Shown here one piece after another: positions 1-9,314 of a stretch of 17,426 nucleotides of DNA. Position numbers and translations under genes: made by a program. A model generated the notes under the pieces. The model did not search any database, was not told where the DNA came from, and saw only the letters and a list, made by a program, of their open reading frames with translations. Origin of the DNA: Deltaproteobacteria bacterium (GTDB taxonomy: Bacteria > Myxococcota_A > UBA9160 > UBA4427); NCBI GenBank assembly GCA_011051925.1, contig DRKE01000164.1, forward strand, positions 1 to 17,426. Direction: 5' to 3'. Every line of letters begins with the position of its first letter. Position 1 is the stretch's first letter.

Positions 1-136
1 CGTCGAGAAGGGCATGAATTGCCGCATGGACACCAAGCGGAAGATCCTCCTCGCGCTGGGTCTGTCCTTCGAGGACAAGGACCAGGTCTTTCCGCCGACC
101 CGTCGGCCGATGACCACCTACCCGGCCTCGCACTAG
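1..136 (+). CDS. C-terminal fragment of a small helix-turn-helix (XRE/Cro-like) regulator
   Basis: The window opens inside a reading frame that begins at base 2 and ends at TAG 134-136, giving the last 44 residues of a protein whose start lies upstream. The tail contains N-C-R-M-D-T-K-R-K-I-L-L-A-L-G followed by E-D-K-D-Q-V-F-P-P. This resembles the last helix of short Cro/C1-type DNA-binding proteins, in which a TKRKIL-ALG helix closes the HTH bundle. That assignment is from memory of the family and the HTH itself is not in the window. The stop is followed by about 150 non-coding bases containing a strong hairpin, so the gene probably ends its own transcription unit. Other identities cannot be excluded. 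Confidence 0.5.
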   Translation, partial: VEKGMNCRMDTKRKILLALGLSFEDKDQVFPPTRRPMTTYPASH

Positions 137-201
137 GCCGGATCCACACCCGATTCGGAAATCCGGCGCGCTCCACGCAGGGACGCGCCGTCTGTCGCCA
201 A

Positions 202-232
202 GGAACCGCCCGGGCCCGCCCCGGGCGGTTCC
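202..232 (+). terminator. Perfect 13-bp GC hairpin, probable terminator
   Basis: Bases 202-214 and 220-232 are perfect reverse complements (13 bp) around a 5-nt loop, CCCGC. It lies between the HTH gene stop (136) and ptsP. There is no T-run after the stem (the next bases are AGTTGCTA), so it is not a textbook intrinsic terminator. In GC-rich genomes such T-poor stems are common at transcription-unit ends. The perfect symmetry means it could act in both directions, or as a protein-binding site. Confidence 0.5.
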
Positions 233-278
233 AGTTGCTACCCTGGGCAACCCGCTCGGCCGGCCACTCTCCGGCCCT

Positions 279-289
279 GGAGGTGGCCC

Positions 290-292
<3 letters not shown>
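279..292 (+). promoter_or_regulatory. Ribosome binding site GGAGGTGG with ATT start codon of ptsP
   Basis: GGAGGTGG at 279-286 is a near-ideal Shine-Dalgarno sequence. GGAGGT ends at 284 and the ATT codon starts at 290, a spacing of 5 nt. ATT opens the frame exactly where PtsP homologues begin. The nearest conventional start in frame, GTG 332, has only a GGAG 3 nt away and would cut off the first GAF helix. ATT starts are rare (infC is the classic example). Confidence 0.5.
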
Positions 293-2680
<2,388 letters not shown>

Positions 2681-2739
2681 TCGGGTTCCGGGCGAGTAGG
2701 ATGCGGGGCCGCAACGGAAGGGGCAGGGAAGGGGCAGGG

Positions 2740-3942
2740 GTGGAGAACCGGTCGGAGGCGCGCGGAGCGGTCGATCTCGAGAAGGAGGCGGGGGATCTGC
2801 GCCGCCGTCTGGTGCGCCTGATCGCCGATGGCCGGAAGAGCGAGCTGGGAGCCGACATGCTGTCGCTCGATCCCTCCGTCTATACCGACCCCGATCGTTT
2901 CGAAGCCGAGCGCCGGGAGATCTTCGCGCGCGAGCCGATGCTGGTGGGTCTGTCGGATGAGTTGCGCGAGCCCGGGGACCGGATCCTCTTCGACCTGGCG
3001 GGACCGCCTGTCCTGGTCATTCGAGGAAGGGATGGGGTCCTGCGCGCCTTCCTCAACATGTGCACGCATCGGGGGGCGAGGCTCGTCTCGGATTGCGAGC
3101 CGACGAAGCGTCTGCTCTGCCCCTTTCATGGATGGGCCTATGATCTCGATGGACGATTGGCCGGACTGCCCCTCACGCGCGCGTTCGAGGGACTCGACGA
3201 GAAAAAGCGCGGCCTCGTTCGGGTCCCGGTCGCCGAATGGAACGGCATGGTCTTCGTTCGTGCGCGGCCCGGCGAGGAGGCGCTGGAACTCGAGGGCTTC
3301 CTGGGGCCGATCGCGCCTCTTCTTGCGGCACTCGATTTCGGGAGTCTCCGGCGCGTTCGTTCGAGCCGGATCGAGGCGCGATGCAACTGGAAACTCGCCC
3401 TCGACATGGGACGGGAGACCTACCACGTGCCCGTGGTCCACCGGAAGAGTCTGGCCCGGAATCTCGAAGCGCATGTGACCGTCTTCGACCGCTATGGACT
3501 GCACAACCGGTTCGCCGGGGCGGACCGGGGTCTCGCCGGACTCGTCGGGAAGCCCGAGAGCGAATGGCCGGAGTGTGACTACCAGGCCGTCCACTATCTC
3601 TTTCCGAATACGACGCTCTCGTTCACCCATGCCGTCGATGGGGAAACGCCGATCATGACGATGTCGAGGGTCTACCCGGGCGGATCGGTCGGTCGGTCCG
3701 TGACCGAGCTCTCGATCCATGCCCGGGGCGAGCGGAGCGAGGCGGCCGACGCCGCGATCGGCGCGATCCACGATGCCGTGGTGGAGATCGTGCGGGGAGA
3801 GGACTATGCGGTTGCCGAGTCGGTCTGGAGGAGCATCGAACACGGGCGACCGGGCATCCCCTTCGTCCTGGGTCGCAATGAGCTCCTGGTCCAGCAGACC
3901 CATCGTCTCGTCGCGGATCGGATCGGCATGCCCCTGCCTTGA
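2740..3942 (+). CDS. Rieske [2Fe-2S] aromatic ring-hydroxylating oxygenase, alpha-subunit type
   Basis: Likely non-heme iron oxygenase that hydroxylates or demethylates an aromatic or similar substrate with electrons from a separate reductase. Numbered from GTG 2740 (400 aa), the Rieske cluster ligands are Cys108-x-His110 and Cys127-x2-His130 (C-T-H-R-G and C-P-F-H-G-W). The catalytic domain has the N-W-K signature and mononuclear iron ligands His229 and His234 in E-T-Y-H-V-P-V-V-H. I chose GTG 2740 because AAGGGG lies 5 nt upstream; an in-frame ATG at 2701 adds 13 Gly/Arg-rich residues. An 11-bp sequence, GGAAGGGGCAG, is directly duplicated just ahead of this start. No ferredoxin, reductase or beta subunit is adjacent, so partners must be encoded elsewhere. 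The substrate cannot be told from sequence. Confidence 0.9.
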   Translation: MENRSEARGAVDLEKEAGDLRRRLVRLIADGRKSELGADMLSLDPSVYTDPDRFEAERREIFAREPMLVGLSDELREPGDRILFDLAGPPVLVIRGRDGVLRAFLNMCTHRGARLVSDCEPTKRLLCPFHGWAYDLDGRLAGLPLTRAFEGLDEKKRGLVRVPVAEWNGMVFVRARPGEEALELEGFLGPIAPLLAALDFGSLRRVRSSRIEARCNWKLALDMGRETYHVPVVHRKSLARNLEAHVTVFDRYGLHNRFAGADRGLAGLVGKPESEWPECDYQAVHYLFPNTTLSFTHAVDGETPIMTMSRVYPGGSVGRSVTELSIHARGERSEAADAAIGAIHDAVVEIVRGEDYAVAESVWRSIEHGRPGIPFVLGRNELLVQQTHRLVADRIGMPLP

Positions 3943-3952
3943 CGGTGGGGCC

Positions 3953-3979
3953 GGTCGGATCCCCCTCGGCGGGCCGACC
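3953..3979. terminator. Weak inverted repeat between convergent genes
   Basis: GGTCGG at 3953-3958 pairs with CCGACC at 3974-3979 around a 15-nt loop that can partly fold itself. It sits 10 nt after the Rieske stop and about 50 nt from the end of the convergent acyltransferase gene, where a shared terminator is expected. There is no T-run, so the call is tentative. Confidence 0.3.
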
Positions 3980-4028
3980 TCATGGGGCGCATCGAGAAGG
4001 GGGTGAGCCGGGTCGATCGCGATCGGAT

Positions 4029-4790
4029 TCAGTCGCGGATCAGGATCCGATCGGCCTCGTGATGAAGCCGCACGAGGGCTTCGTCGAGGCGTCGAGCGGC
4101 GGCCTGCTCGTGTCCCTCGTCGGGATCCGTTTCCGGTGCGAGGGGCTCGCCGAAGGCGCAGACGACCCGGGCGAAGGGCAGCGGAACCAGCGTCTGGTCC
4201 CAGCTACCGAGCCGCAGGGCCGGACGCGCGGAAAAGGCCACGGGATGGATGGGCGTCTTCGTCAGGCGGGCGAGCGAGATGATGCCGGTCTTGGCCACGC
4301 GGGCCGGACCGCGCGGGCCATCGACGAGAACGGAGACGGTGGTGCCTTCCTGCAGACGCCTCATCAGTCCGCGCAACGCAGCGGACCCACCGCGGGAACT
4401 CGACCCCCGGGCGGGCTCCTGGTAGCCGAGGCAGAGGAGGGTCGACCGGATGAGTTCGCCGTCACGGCTCCGACTGACCGCCACGCCGTAGCGCCGATCC
4501 CGGAAGAACCACGCACAGGGCAGCATCGACTCGTGGAAGAGGGCGGCCAGGTGGCCCTCCTCGCCCGGCTCGGGGCTCTTCCCGGAAGCCCCCGCGGTCG
4601 TTGCGGGTGCGGGCGAGCGCGGGTCACGGCCCAGGATCTCGACCCGCCAGGTCGCGCCGAGAAGACGCAGAAGCACGCCCGTGATCCGGCCGAAGAGACG
4701 GAATCCCAGACGAGCGGCCCGGCTGCGGCGGTCGGGATCGGCCTCCCCTGATTGCTCCGACGCCTCTGTCGGGGTCCTCGTCTCGCCCAT
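4029..4790 (-). CDS. Lysophospholipid acyltransferase-like protein, DUF374 type
   Basis: 253 aa, probably membrane-associated. It matches the DUF374 branch of the LPLAT superfamily, which transfers acyl groups to lipid acceptors; the exact acceptor is unknown. A hydrophobic N-terminal stretch (about residues 25-50) precedes the block A-L-F-H-E-S, which holds the family's His. Next come V-S-R-S-R-D-G-E-L-I, G-S-S-S-R-G-G and V-D-G-P-R-G-P-A-R, then L-A-R-L-T-K-T-P-I-H-P-V and a basic S-W-D-Q segment. The whole block order is characteristic of DUF374. The C-terminal 35 residues are charged and helical. No clear Shine-Dalgarno precedes ATG 4790. The gene is divergent from ctaB and convergent with the Rieske gene, so it is a single-gene unit. 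A role in outer-membrane lipid or lipid A acylation is plausible but unproven. Confidence 0.85.
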   Translation of the reverse strand: MGETRTPTEASEQSGEADPDRRSRAARLGFRLFGRITGVLLRLLGATWRVEILGRDPRSPAPATTAGASGKSPEPGEEGHLAALFHESMLPCAWFFRDRRYGVAVSRSRDGELIRSTLLCLGYQEPARGSSSRGGSAALRGLMRRLQEGTTVSVLVDGPRGPARVAKTGIISLARLTKTPIHPVAFSARPALRLGSWDQTLVPLPFARVVCAFGEPLAPETDPDEGHEQAAARRLDEALVRLHHEADRILIRD

Positions 4791-5093
4791 CGCGGCAAGA
4801 GGCTAGACCACTTCTTCGCTTCTGGTCCGGTCCGGGCCGGGGTCATCGGGATTCCTGCCCCGTCGGCGATGCCCTGCGTCGGCACGGCGGCCGGGCGGGG
4901 CGGACGGGAACCGGGTCCGACCCGATGCAGTGCGGGGAGGGCTGTGGTACCCGTTGTGCAGCGCCCTGGGACGGGCCCGTGGGGACTCCGCTGGATCCGC
5001 ATCGGATTTCCGTCCGGGCCCCGACGAGCGCCCCATTCAAAAGCCCGATTCTGCCGTGGAATCCCTGACTCCGAAGGACCGAGCTCGAAACCC
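4791..5093. other. 303-bp divergent intergenic region
   Basis: This separates the acyltransferase (minus) from ctaB (plus) and must hold promoters for both. I see no convincing -35/-10 pair. Reading frames that cross it are Arg/Pro/Gly-rich and lack homology-like motifs. The open frame upstream of ctaB runs through the region without a stop, but the real ctaB start is the ATG at 5094, where typical CtaB sequence begins. Confidence 0.5.
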
Positions 5094-5972
5094 ATGAGCG
5101 AAGCCGTTCTGACTACTGCCCGGAACTATCTCGATCTGACGAAACCACGGCTCCTGCCGATGGTGCTCTTTACCGGCCTGCCGGTGATGGGGATGGCGGC
5201 GGGCGGCTGGCCCGATCTTTCGTTCGGTCTGCTCATCCTCCTGGGGATCGCCCTCGCCGCGGCCTCGGCGAATACGCTGAACGCCTACATCGAGCGAGAC
5301 AAGGACGCCCTGATGGAGCGAACGCGCGAGCGTCCCCTGCCGGCGGGGCTGATCCCGCCCCGTTCGGCGCTGGTCTTCGGTCTCGTTCTCGCGGCGGCTT
5401 CGACGGGTCTGCTCGCCTGGGTGAGCGGTACGGCGGCGGCGCTCGTCGGCGTCGCCAGCATCCTCTTCTACGTCTTCGTCTACACGGTCTGGTTGAAGCC
5501 GAGATCGATCTGGAACGCGGTGATCGGAGGCGCCGCGGGTGCCGCAGCGCCCCTCATCGCGGATGCGGCGGTGAATGGCTCGATCGGTGCCGCGGGTTGG
5601 GCCCTTTTCGCCATCGTCTTCTTCTGGCAGCCGCCCCATGTCTGGGCGATCGCGCTCTATCGGAAGGCCGACTACAAGGCAGCCGGGATCCCGATGCCGC
5701 CCGATGTGATCGGGGACGAGGCGACCCGCCGTCGTGTGGTGGCCTATACCGCGGGACTCCTGCCCGTCACTCTCGCGCCCTTCTTCCTCGGACTGCTCGG
5801 TCCGATCTATTGCGCCATCGCCGCTGCCGCGGGTCTCTGGTTCTTGTACCACGCGGTCCGCCTCTTCCAGGAACGGAGCGACGAGGCGGCACGCGGCGTC
5901 TTTCGCGTTTCCCTCGGTTTCCTCGCGGCCGTCTTCATCGCGATGTTGCTCGACCTCCTGGTTCCCCTCTAG
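5094..5972 (+). CDS. ctaB: Heme o synthase (protoheme IX farnesyltransferase)
   Basis: Integral membrane UbiA-family prenyltransferase that adds farnesyl to heme b to give heme o, needed by heme-copper oxidases. It is 292 aa, the usual length for CtaB/CyoE. The N-terminus L-D-L-T-K-P-R is typical. The allylic diphosphate and Mg2+ motif is N63-A-Y-I-E67-R-D69-K-D71 followed by A-L-M-E-R-T-R-E-R-P-L-P-A-G. The second conserved region has Y-T-V-W-L-K-P, then N-A-V-I-G-G-A-A-G-A. F-F-W-Q-P-P-H-V-W-A-I-A-L belongs to the heme o synthase signature. Several hydrophobic spans fit an eight- or nine-helix bundle. The usual P-P-L-I-G after the second motif is A-P-L-I-A here. ATG 5094 fits the family N-terminus although the frame stays open upstream. 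No cytochrome oxidase subunit or ctaA gene is next to it. Confidence 0.95.
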   Translation: MSEAVLTTARNYLDLTKPRLLPMVLFTGLPVMGMAAGGWPDLSFGLLILLGIALAAASANTLNAYIERDKDALMERTRERPLPAGLIPPRSALVFGLVLAAASTGLLAWVSGTAAALVGVASILFYVFVYTVWLKPRSIWNAVIGGAAGAAAPLIADAAVNGSIGAAGWALFAIVFFWQPPHVWAIALYRKADYKAAGIPMPPDVIGDEATRRRVVAYTAGLLPVTLAPFFLGLLGPIYCAIAAAAGLWFLYHAVRLFQERSDEAARGVFRVSLGFLAAVFIAMLLDLLVPL

Positions 5973-6123
5973 CAGGTTGCGGGAGAACCCGGTTCGAAGG
6001 CGCGCAGACCGCTCTTTGGCAGGCTTTCTTTCGTGATCTTCCGCGCAACCGCCTCGCGGGTCGCACGAAGCGGGTGATCGGCTGGGGTTCGCGCCTCGGG
6101 TGACCCGGAGCCGGGCATCGTCG

Positions 6124-6139
6124 ACCGATCGTGATCGGT
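6124..6139. repeat. 16-bp perfect inverted repeat, possible operator
   Basis: ACCGATC, two bases GT, then GATCGGT: a 7-bp perfect inverted repeat with a 2-nt centre, in non-coding DNA 152 bases past the ctaB stop. The spacer is too short for a stable RNA hairpin, so a dimeric regulator site is the more natural reading. No regulator can be assigned. Confidence 0.35.
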
Positions 6140-6438
6140 ACCGCGCATCCCTGGTTCCCCCCTCCATCGAGCCCCACCCGATGCTGCGCGATGCACGAGG
6201 TCGACTCGTTCCGCCGAACACGCCGGGCGATCGCCGCGCAAGAAACGGGCGCCGGGCCGTGGAGATCTTCCCGCGGAAGCGGTCGAGTGGCCCGGACCGG
6301 ACGGATGGGTCCGTGGTCTTTCGTCCCGTTTCGGGCCTGTCGTGTGTGCGAGCGTCCCGGCCCGGGGTCCATTGTCGCGATGCCGAGCCGAGGATTCCAA
6401 TCCGGCTGCAGTCGTTCCCGCTCGCGATCACTTCGGGC

Positions 6439-6468
6439 TTGATGGCCTTCGAAGTCCTCCCCTAACAT
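6439..6468 (+). promoter_or_regulatory. Possible sigma70-type promoter for the cytochrome c gene
   Basis: TTGATG (6439-6444) and TAACAT (6463-6468) are each 4/6 matches to the -35 and -10 consensus, with an 18-nt spacer, 111 nt before the cytochrome start. It would place the 12-bp repeat block in the mRNA leader. The match is only moderate. Confidence 0.3.
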
Positions 6469-6512
6469 GATCGGGCGAACGGGAGAACGACGAGAGCCGA
6501 TCCGCGAAGAGC

Positions 6513-6572
6513 GCCGGGAAGAAAGCCGGGAAGAAAGCCACGAAAAGAGCCACGAAAAGAGCCGGGAAGGGC
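6513..6572 (+). repeat. Five-unit 12-bp tandem repeat in the cytochrome c leader
   Basis: Units start at 6513, 6525, 6537, 6549 and 6561. Units 1-2 are GCCGGGAAGAAA, units 3-4 GCCACGAAAAGA, and unit 5 GCCGGGAAGGGC. The array ends 6 bases before ATG 6579, so its last unit supplies the purine-rich ribosome binding sequence. In the cytochrome frame it would read A-G-K-K, A-T-K-R, A-G-K-G, but no start codon lies between the upstream TGA (6468) and 6579. As written it is untranslated. Confidence 0.75.
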
Positions 6573-6578
6573 GGCGAC

Positions 6579-7556
6579 ATGGAATGCCGATATCCGAAGA
6601 GCACGCGTCGCGCGGTCGCATGGCTGGCATTGGCCGTCGGATTCTCGCTCCCCACGGCCGCTCCCGCTGTCGAAGAAAGCTTCGAACATGCCCTGGCCCG
6701 GGTCGATCGCGCTCTGGCGAGCAATCCCCGCCACGTGCTCGACTTCGCGATCGACAATTGCACGAACCGCCGGATGTTCGCCGTGAGGCTCTATCGGGCC
6801 GGCCAGGAGGCCCGCGCGATGCGGAGTCTCAAATACTGTCTGAACCTGCTCAAGATCCCCGAGACCGTCGAATCGCCACCCCAGGTCGATCCTTCGGTCC
6901 GAAAGGCGGAGGCACTCGCCCGGGCGAAAGCCCGGTCCGAGAGGGAGGTGGAAGAGGCACTCGCCCTCGAGCCGGATCTGGATCACGGGCTCGAGATCTA
7001 CCGTCGCTGTGCCGCCTGCCACATGCCCGAAGGCTGGGGACTCACGAGTGGCGTCGTCCCGCAACTCGCCGGGCAACACCGATCGGTGATCATCAAGCAG
7101 CTCGCCGACATCCGGGCGGGCAACCGGGCCAATCCCGTGATGCTGCCCTATGCCTCGGTCGAGGCGATCGGGGGTGCCCAGGCCGTCGCCGATGTCGCGG
7201 GCTACATCGATACCCTCGAAATCAGTGTCGACAACGGCAAGGGGCCAGGGGATGATCTCGAACTCGGGGCGCGGCTCTACGCGGAGAACTGCGCGGTCTG
7301 CCATGGCCCGAACGGCGAAGGTCGGCCCGAGGAGTTCAAGCCGCGTATCCAGTCGCAACACTATCGGTATCTCGTGACCCAGTTCGAGCTGATCCGCGCT
7401 GGCAAGCGTCGGAATGCCGATCCGAAGATGATGGAACAGATCCGGGATTTCGACGATCGGGAGATGCGCGCGGTGCTCGACCATGTCTCCCGACTCCGGC
7501 CACCCGAAGAGCTGCGTGCGCCGGAGGGCTGGCGCAATCCCGATTTCCTGGAGTAG
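6579..7556 (+). CDS. Secreted diheme cytochrome c (c4-like) with extra N-terminal domain
   Basis: 325 aa. Residues 1 to about 30 form a signal peptide with a basic start, a hydrophobic core and an alanine-rich end (T-A-A-P-A), so the protein acts in the periplasm. Two covalent heme sites are visible: C-A-A-C-H at 144-148 and C-A-V-C-H at 238-242, each heading a class I cytochrome c domain. Met-containing segments downstream (N-P-V-M-L-P and P-K-M-M) may supply the sixth iron ligands. The tandem layout resembles cytochrome c4, an electron carrier to terminal oxidases. Residues about 31-125 form a helical region without heme that has two cysteines (61 and 87) and is not part of standard c4. ATG 6579 is preceded by GGGAAGGGCGG. 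The neighbouring heme o synthase suits a respiratory role. The electron partner is unknown. Confidence 0.9.
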   Translation: MECRYPKSTRRAVAWLALAVGFSLPTAAPAVEESFEHALARVDRALASNPRHVLDFAIDNCTNRRMFAVRLYRAGQEARAMRSLKYCLNLLKIPETVESPPQVDPSVRKAEALARAKARSEREVEEALALEPDLDHGLEIYRRCAACHMPEGWGLTSGVVPQLAGQHRSVIIKQLADIRAGNRANPVMLPYASVEAIGGAQAVADVAGYIDTLEISVDNGKGPGDDLELGARLYAENCAVCHGPNGEGRPEEFKPRIQSQHYRYLVTQFELIRAGKRRNADPKMMEQIRDFDDREMRAVLDHVSRLRPPEELRAPEGWRNPDFLE

Positions 7557-7611
7557 TCGCGCCAGGAGAAAGGGATCGTCGGAGGTCGGACAGGGGCGTC
7601 GAGCCGTCGCT

Positions 7612-8259
7612 TCACGCGACGTAGGTACCGAGATAGCCCTTCACGAGTCGCTTCGTTTCGTCGAGCCAGGAATCGAAATCCGGAGACGCTTCGGCGAGGG
7701 TCCGGTCCTGGAGTGCGTTGACGGCGGTCACCGCCGTACGGCAGATCTCGAGGGCCTTGTTCCGGGGGATTCCCGCCTGGGCGAAGCCGGGATGGATCGA
7801 CATGAGGTCGGCGACGCGCCGATTCGAGGCCTCCGTGACTTCCGCGAACTCGCCCGTGAACCGGATGCTGCGGAGGACTTGTCGATAGTGGGGACTGTCG
7901 CGGAGCAGTCCGAGCGAGGTCTCGAGAATCTTGTCGACCGCCTCGCGCCAGGGAAGCGTCAGGCATTCGGAGAGTTCACGGGCCATCGCCGCGTCGGCTT
8001 CGCTCATGACCATGGCCGCAACCTCGACGAGCAGGGCGGTCTTGCTTCCGAAGAACTGGTAGAGGGAACCGACGGGAACACCCGCTCGCTCCGCGATCGC
8101 ATCCATCGTGATCTCGGCAACGGGTCGTTCCTCGAGCTCGGCGCGGGTCGCATCCAGGATCTTCGTGAGCCGTTCACGGGCCCGGGCCTGCTTCGGGGCC
8201 GGCCGAGGCGGCCGGCGGCTCTGCAGTCTCGAATTCAATTCAGTGCCTCCGCAGGCCAT
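7612..8259 (-). CDS. TetR/AcrR-family transcriptional regulator
   Basis: 215 aa, cytoplasmic, probably a dimeric ligand-sensing repressor. After a basic 30-residue leader comes the TetR DNA-binding domain. Helix-turn-helix residues 50-71 read I-T-M-D-A-I-A-E-R-A-G-V-P-V-G-S-L-Y-Q-F-F, followed by G-S-K-T-A-L-L, the classic pattern. The remaining helical C-terminal part (about 85-215) would bind ligand and dimerise; its ligand is not predictable. ATG 8259 has GAGG 4 nt upstream. The open frame continues far upstream of it, but that extension is antisense to the neighbouring gene and should not be counted. The gene is divergent from the membrane protein at 8343 across 83 bp, the usual setting for a TetR repressor acting on its neighbour. 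It converges on the cytochrome gene with a 55-bp gap. Confidence 0.92.
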   Translation of the reverse strand: MACGGTELNSRLQSRRPPRPAPKQARARERLTKILDATRAELEERPVAEITMDAIAERAGVPVGSLYQFFGSKTALLVEVAAMVMSEADAAMARELSECLTLPWREAVDKILETSLGLLRDSPHYRQVLRSIRFTGEFAEVTEASNRRVADLMSIHPGFAQAGIPRNKALEICRTAVTAVNALQDRTLAEASPDFDSWLDETKRLVKGYLGTYVA

Positions 8260-8342
8260 TCTACCTCGACGGGGCGGTGACCGGGTGTCGGGGGTTGCGG
8301 ACGGGCTTGACCCCCGGAAGCCCACTCGGATAAGGTGGTCCG

Positions 8343-9092
8343 ATGTCGAATCGGGCGGGAACTCGTCGGAACTGGTTCTTCGGACTCGGGCTGGTCGCGA
8401 TGGCCCTGGTCGCGTTCGCGATCGTTCTCGGAGGGGGAGCCGAAGAACGGAGCCGGGTCGGCGCGGCCTCCGGCGCCGGAGTCCAGTCCCGCGATCGGGC
8501 GGCCATTTCGCGGGCATCGGACGAGGAACGCGACGAAGCGGCACATGAGGTGCGTTCTTCTCCGGATCCGATCGGGAGGATTCCGGCCGGGATGTCGCAT
8601 GCCGATCGCGACTACGAGATCGCGCTCCGATGGGACAGTGTCGATCTCGACGCCGTTCGCCGGGCGATGCCCGAGAACACGTACTGGAAGATGGGCGTGC
8701 CGAGTGACGACCCGGAGGTCCGGAAAGCGCGTGCGGAAGAGCGCGCCCGCTGGAACGAGATGTTCGGCAAGGTCCTTTCCGGTACGGCGACCGAAGCGGA
8801 GATCGACGCCTACTATGCCGAGCGATACCGGTTGTCGAGCGACTACATCGAGTTCGCGAGTCATCTCCTGAAGGAATATGGCGAGGTTCTTCCCGAGCGC
8901 GATGTCGGCCTGCTCGAGCTGGCCGTGAAGATGCACCATGCGCGTCTTCAGCAGATGCCCCGTCGTGTCGCCGAAGCGCATGCCCGCAAGCAGAAGCAGG
9001 ATCGGTTGCGCGAGGCCTGGCTCGCCGACGAAGAGGCCTTTCGTCAGTCGATCGGCGCGTCTGCGAAAGATGAGCCCCATTCAGATCCGTGA
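8343..9092 (+). CDS. Membrane-anchored protein of unknown function
   Basis: 249 aa; I do not recognise a characterised family. Residues about 11-31 (W-F-F-G-L-G-L-V-A-M-A-L-V-A-F-A) form one transmembrane or uncleaved signal segment after a basic start, so the rest should face the periplasm. Residues 32-85 are a low-complexity linker rich in Ala, Gly and charged residues. The remainder is a highly charged helical domain with W-D-S-V-D-L-D-A-V-R-R-A-M-P, E-R-A-R-W-N-E-M-F-G-K-V-L-S-G-T-A-T and a run of Arg/Lys/Glu helices at the end. It looks like a real domain, not repeats. AAGGTGG lies 4 nt before ATG 8343. TetR is divergently encoded next to it and may control it. Confidence 0.8.
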   Translation: MSNRAGTRRNWFFGLGLVAMALVAFAIVLGGGAEERSRVGAASGAGVQSRDRAAISRASDEERDEAAHEVRSSPDPIGRIPAGMSHADRDYEIALRWDSVDLDAVRRAMPENTYWKMGVPSDDPEVRKARAEERARWNEMFGKVLSGTATEAEIDAYYAERYRLSSDYIEFASHLLKEYGEVLPERDVGLLELAVKMHHARLQQMPRRVAEAHARKQKQDRLREAWLADEEAFRQSIGASAKDEPHSDP

Positions 9093-9158
9093 GCGGTCCC
9101 ATGGATCGGGATCCGACCGAGCCGGAGCAGCATTTCGGGAAAGGCGCCATGGAGTCGG

Positions 9159-9171
9159 ACCGATAATCGGT
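9159..9171. repeat. Short palindrome followed by an AT-rich tract
   Basis: ACCGAT-A-ATCGGT is a perfect inverted repeat 66 bases after the stop of the membrane protein gene, followed by TTGAAAAAC. It could be a weak terminator or an operator for the esterase gene. The surrounding 80 bases are clearly less GC-rich than the rest of the window, as expected for a control region. Confidence 0.3.
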
Positions 9172-9227
9172 TTGAAAAACCCACGATCGCTCCGTTTTCG
9201 GCAAGAATCTTGAACCCGGTTCATGTT

Positions 9228-9256
9228 TTGATTGAAGCCCGCCCCCCTCGCATGAT
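9228..9256 (+). promoter_or_regulatory. Possible sigma70-type promoter for the secreted hydrolase
   Basis: TTGATT (9228-9233) and CATGAT (9251-9256), each 4/6 to consensus, are separated by exactly 17 nt in an AT-richer stretch. Transcription would start near 9263 and leave a leader of about 50 nt before ATG 9315. Moderate match only. Confidence 0.3.
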
Positions 9257-9314
9257 AGGAGGAAGGGAAACGCATTCGCGGTCTCGAGGCCGTGAAGATC
9301 GAGGAGGGGACGGG

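Larger units (their letters stand above)
5973..6578. other. 606-bp region without a recognisable gene
   Basis: It lies between ctaB and the cytochrome c gene. All six frames give Arg/Ser/Pro-rich shadow-like translations with no family motif. It holds a perfect inverted repeat at 6124-6139, a possible promoter at 6439-6468 and a 12-bp tandem repeat at 6513-6572, listed separately. No strong terminator for ctaB was found. The length is unusual beside the tight spacing elsewhere. Confidence 0.6.

Noticed and set aside
4752..5093. N-terminal extension of heme o synthase by 114 residues
   Set aside because: The extension is Arg/Gly/Pro-rich and unlike the family; ATG 5094 gives the normal length and N-terminus.
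6100..6465. Plus-strand 121-codon frame in the intergenic region
   Set aside because: The product is Arg/Ser/Pro-rich with no motif or hydrophobic pattern and looks like random GC-rich sequence.
6462..7484. Minus-strand 340-aa frame opposite the cytochrome gene
   Set aside because: It is the shadow of a gene with signal peptide and two heme motifs; it has no recognisable domain.
8307..8334. TTGACC and GATAAG, 16 nt apart, as a promoter of the 8343 gene
   Set aside because: The -10 candidate overlaps the ribosome binding site AAGGTGG (8332-8338), so transcripts from it would lack that site. The match may be chance.
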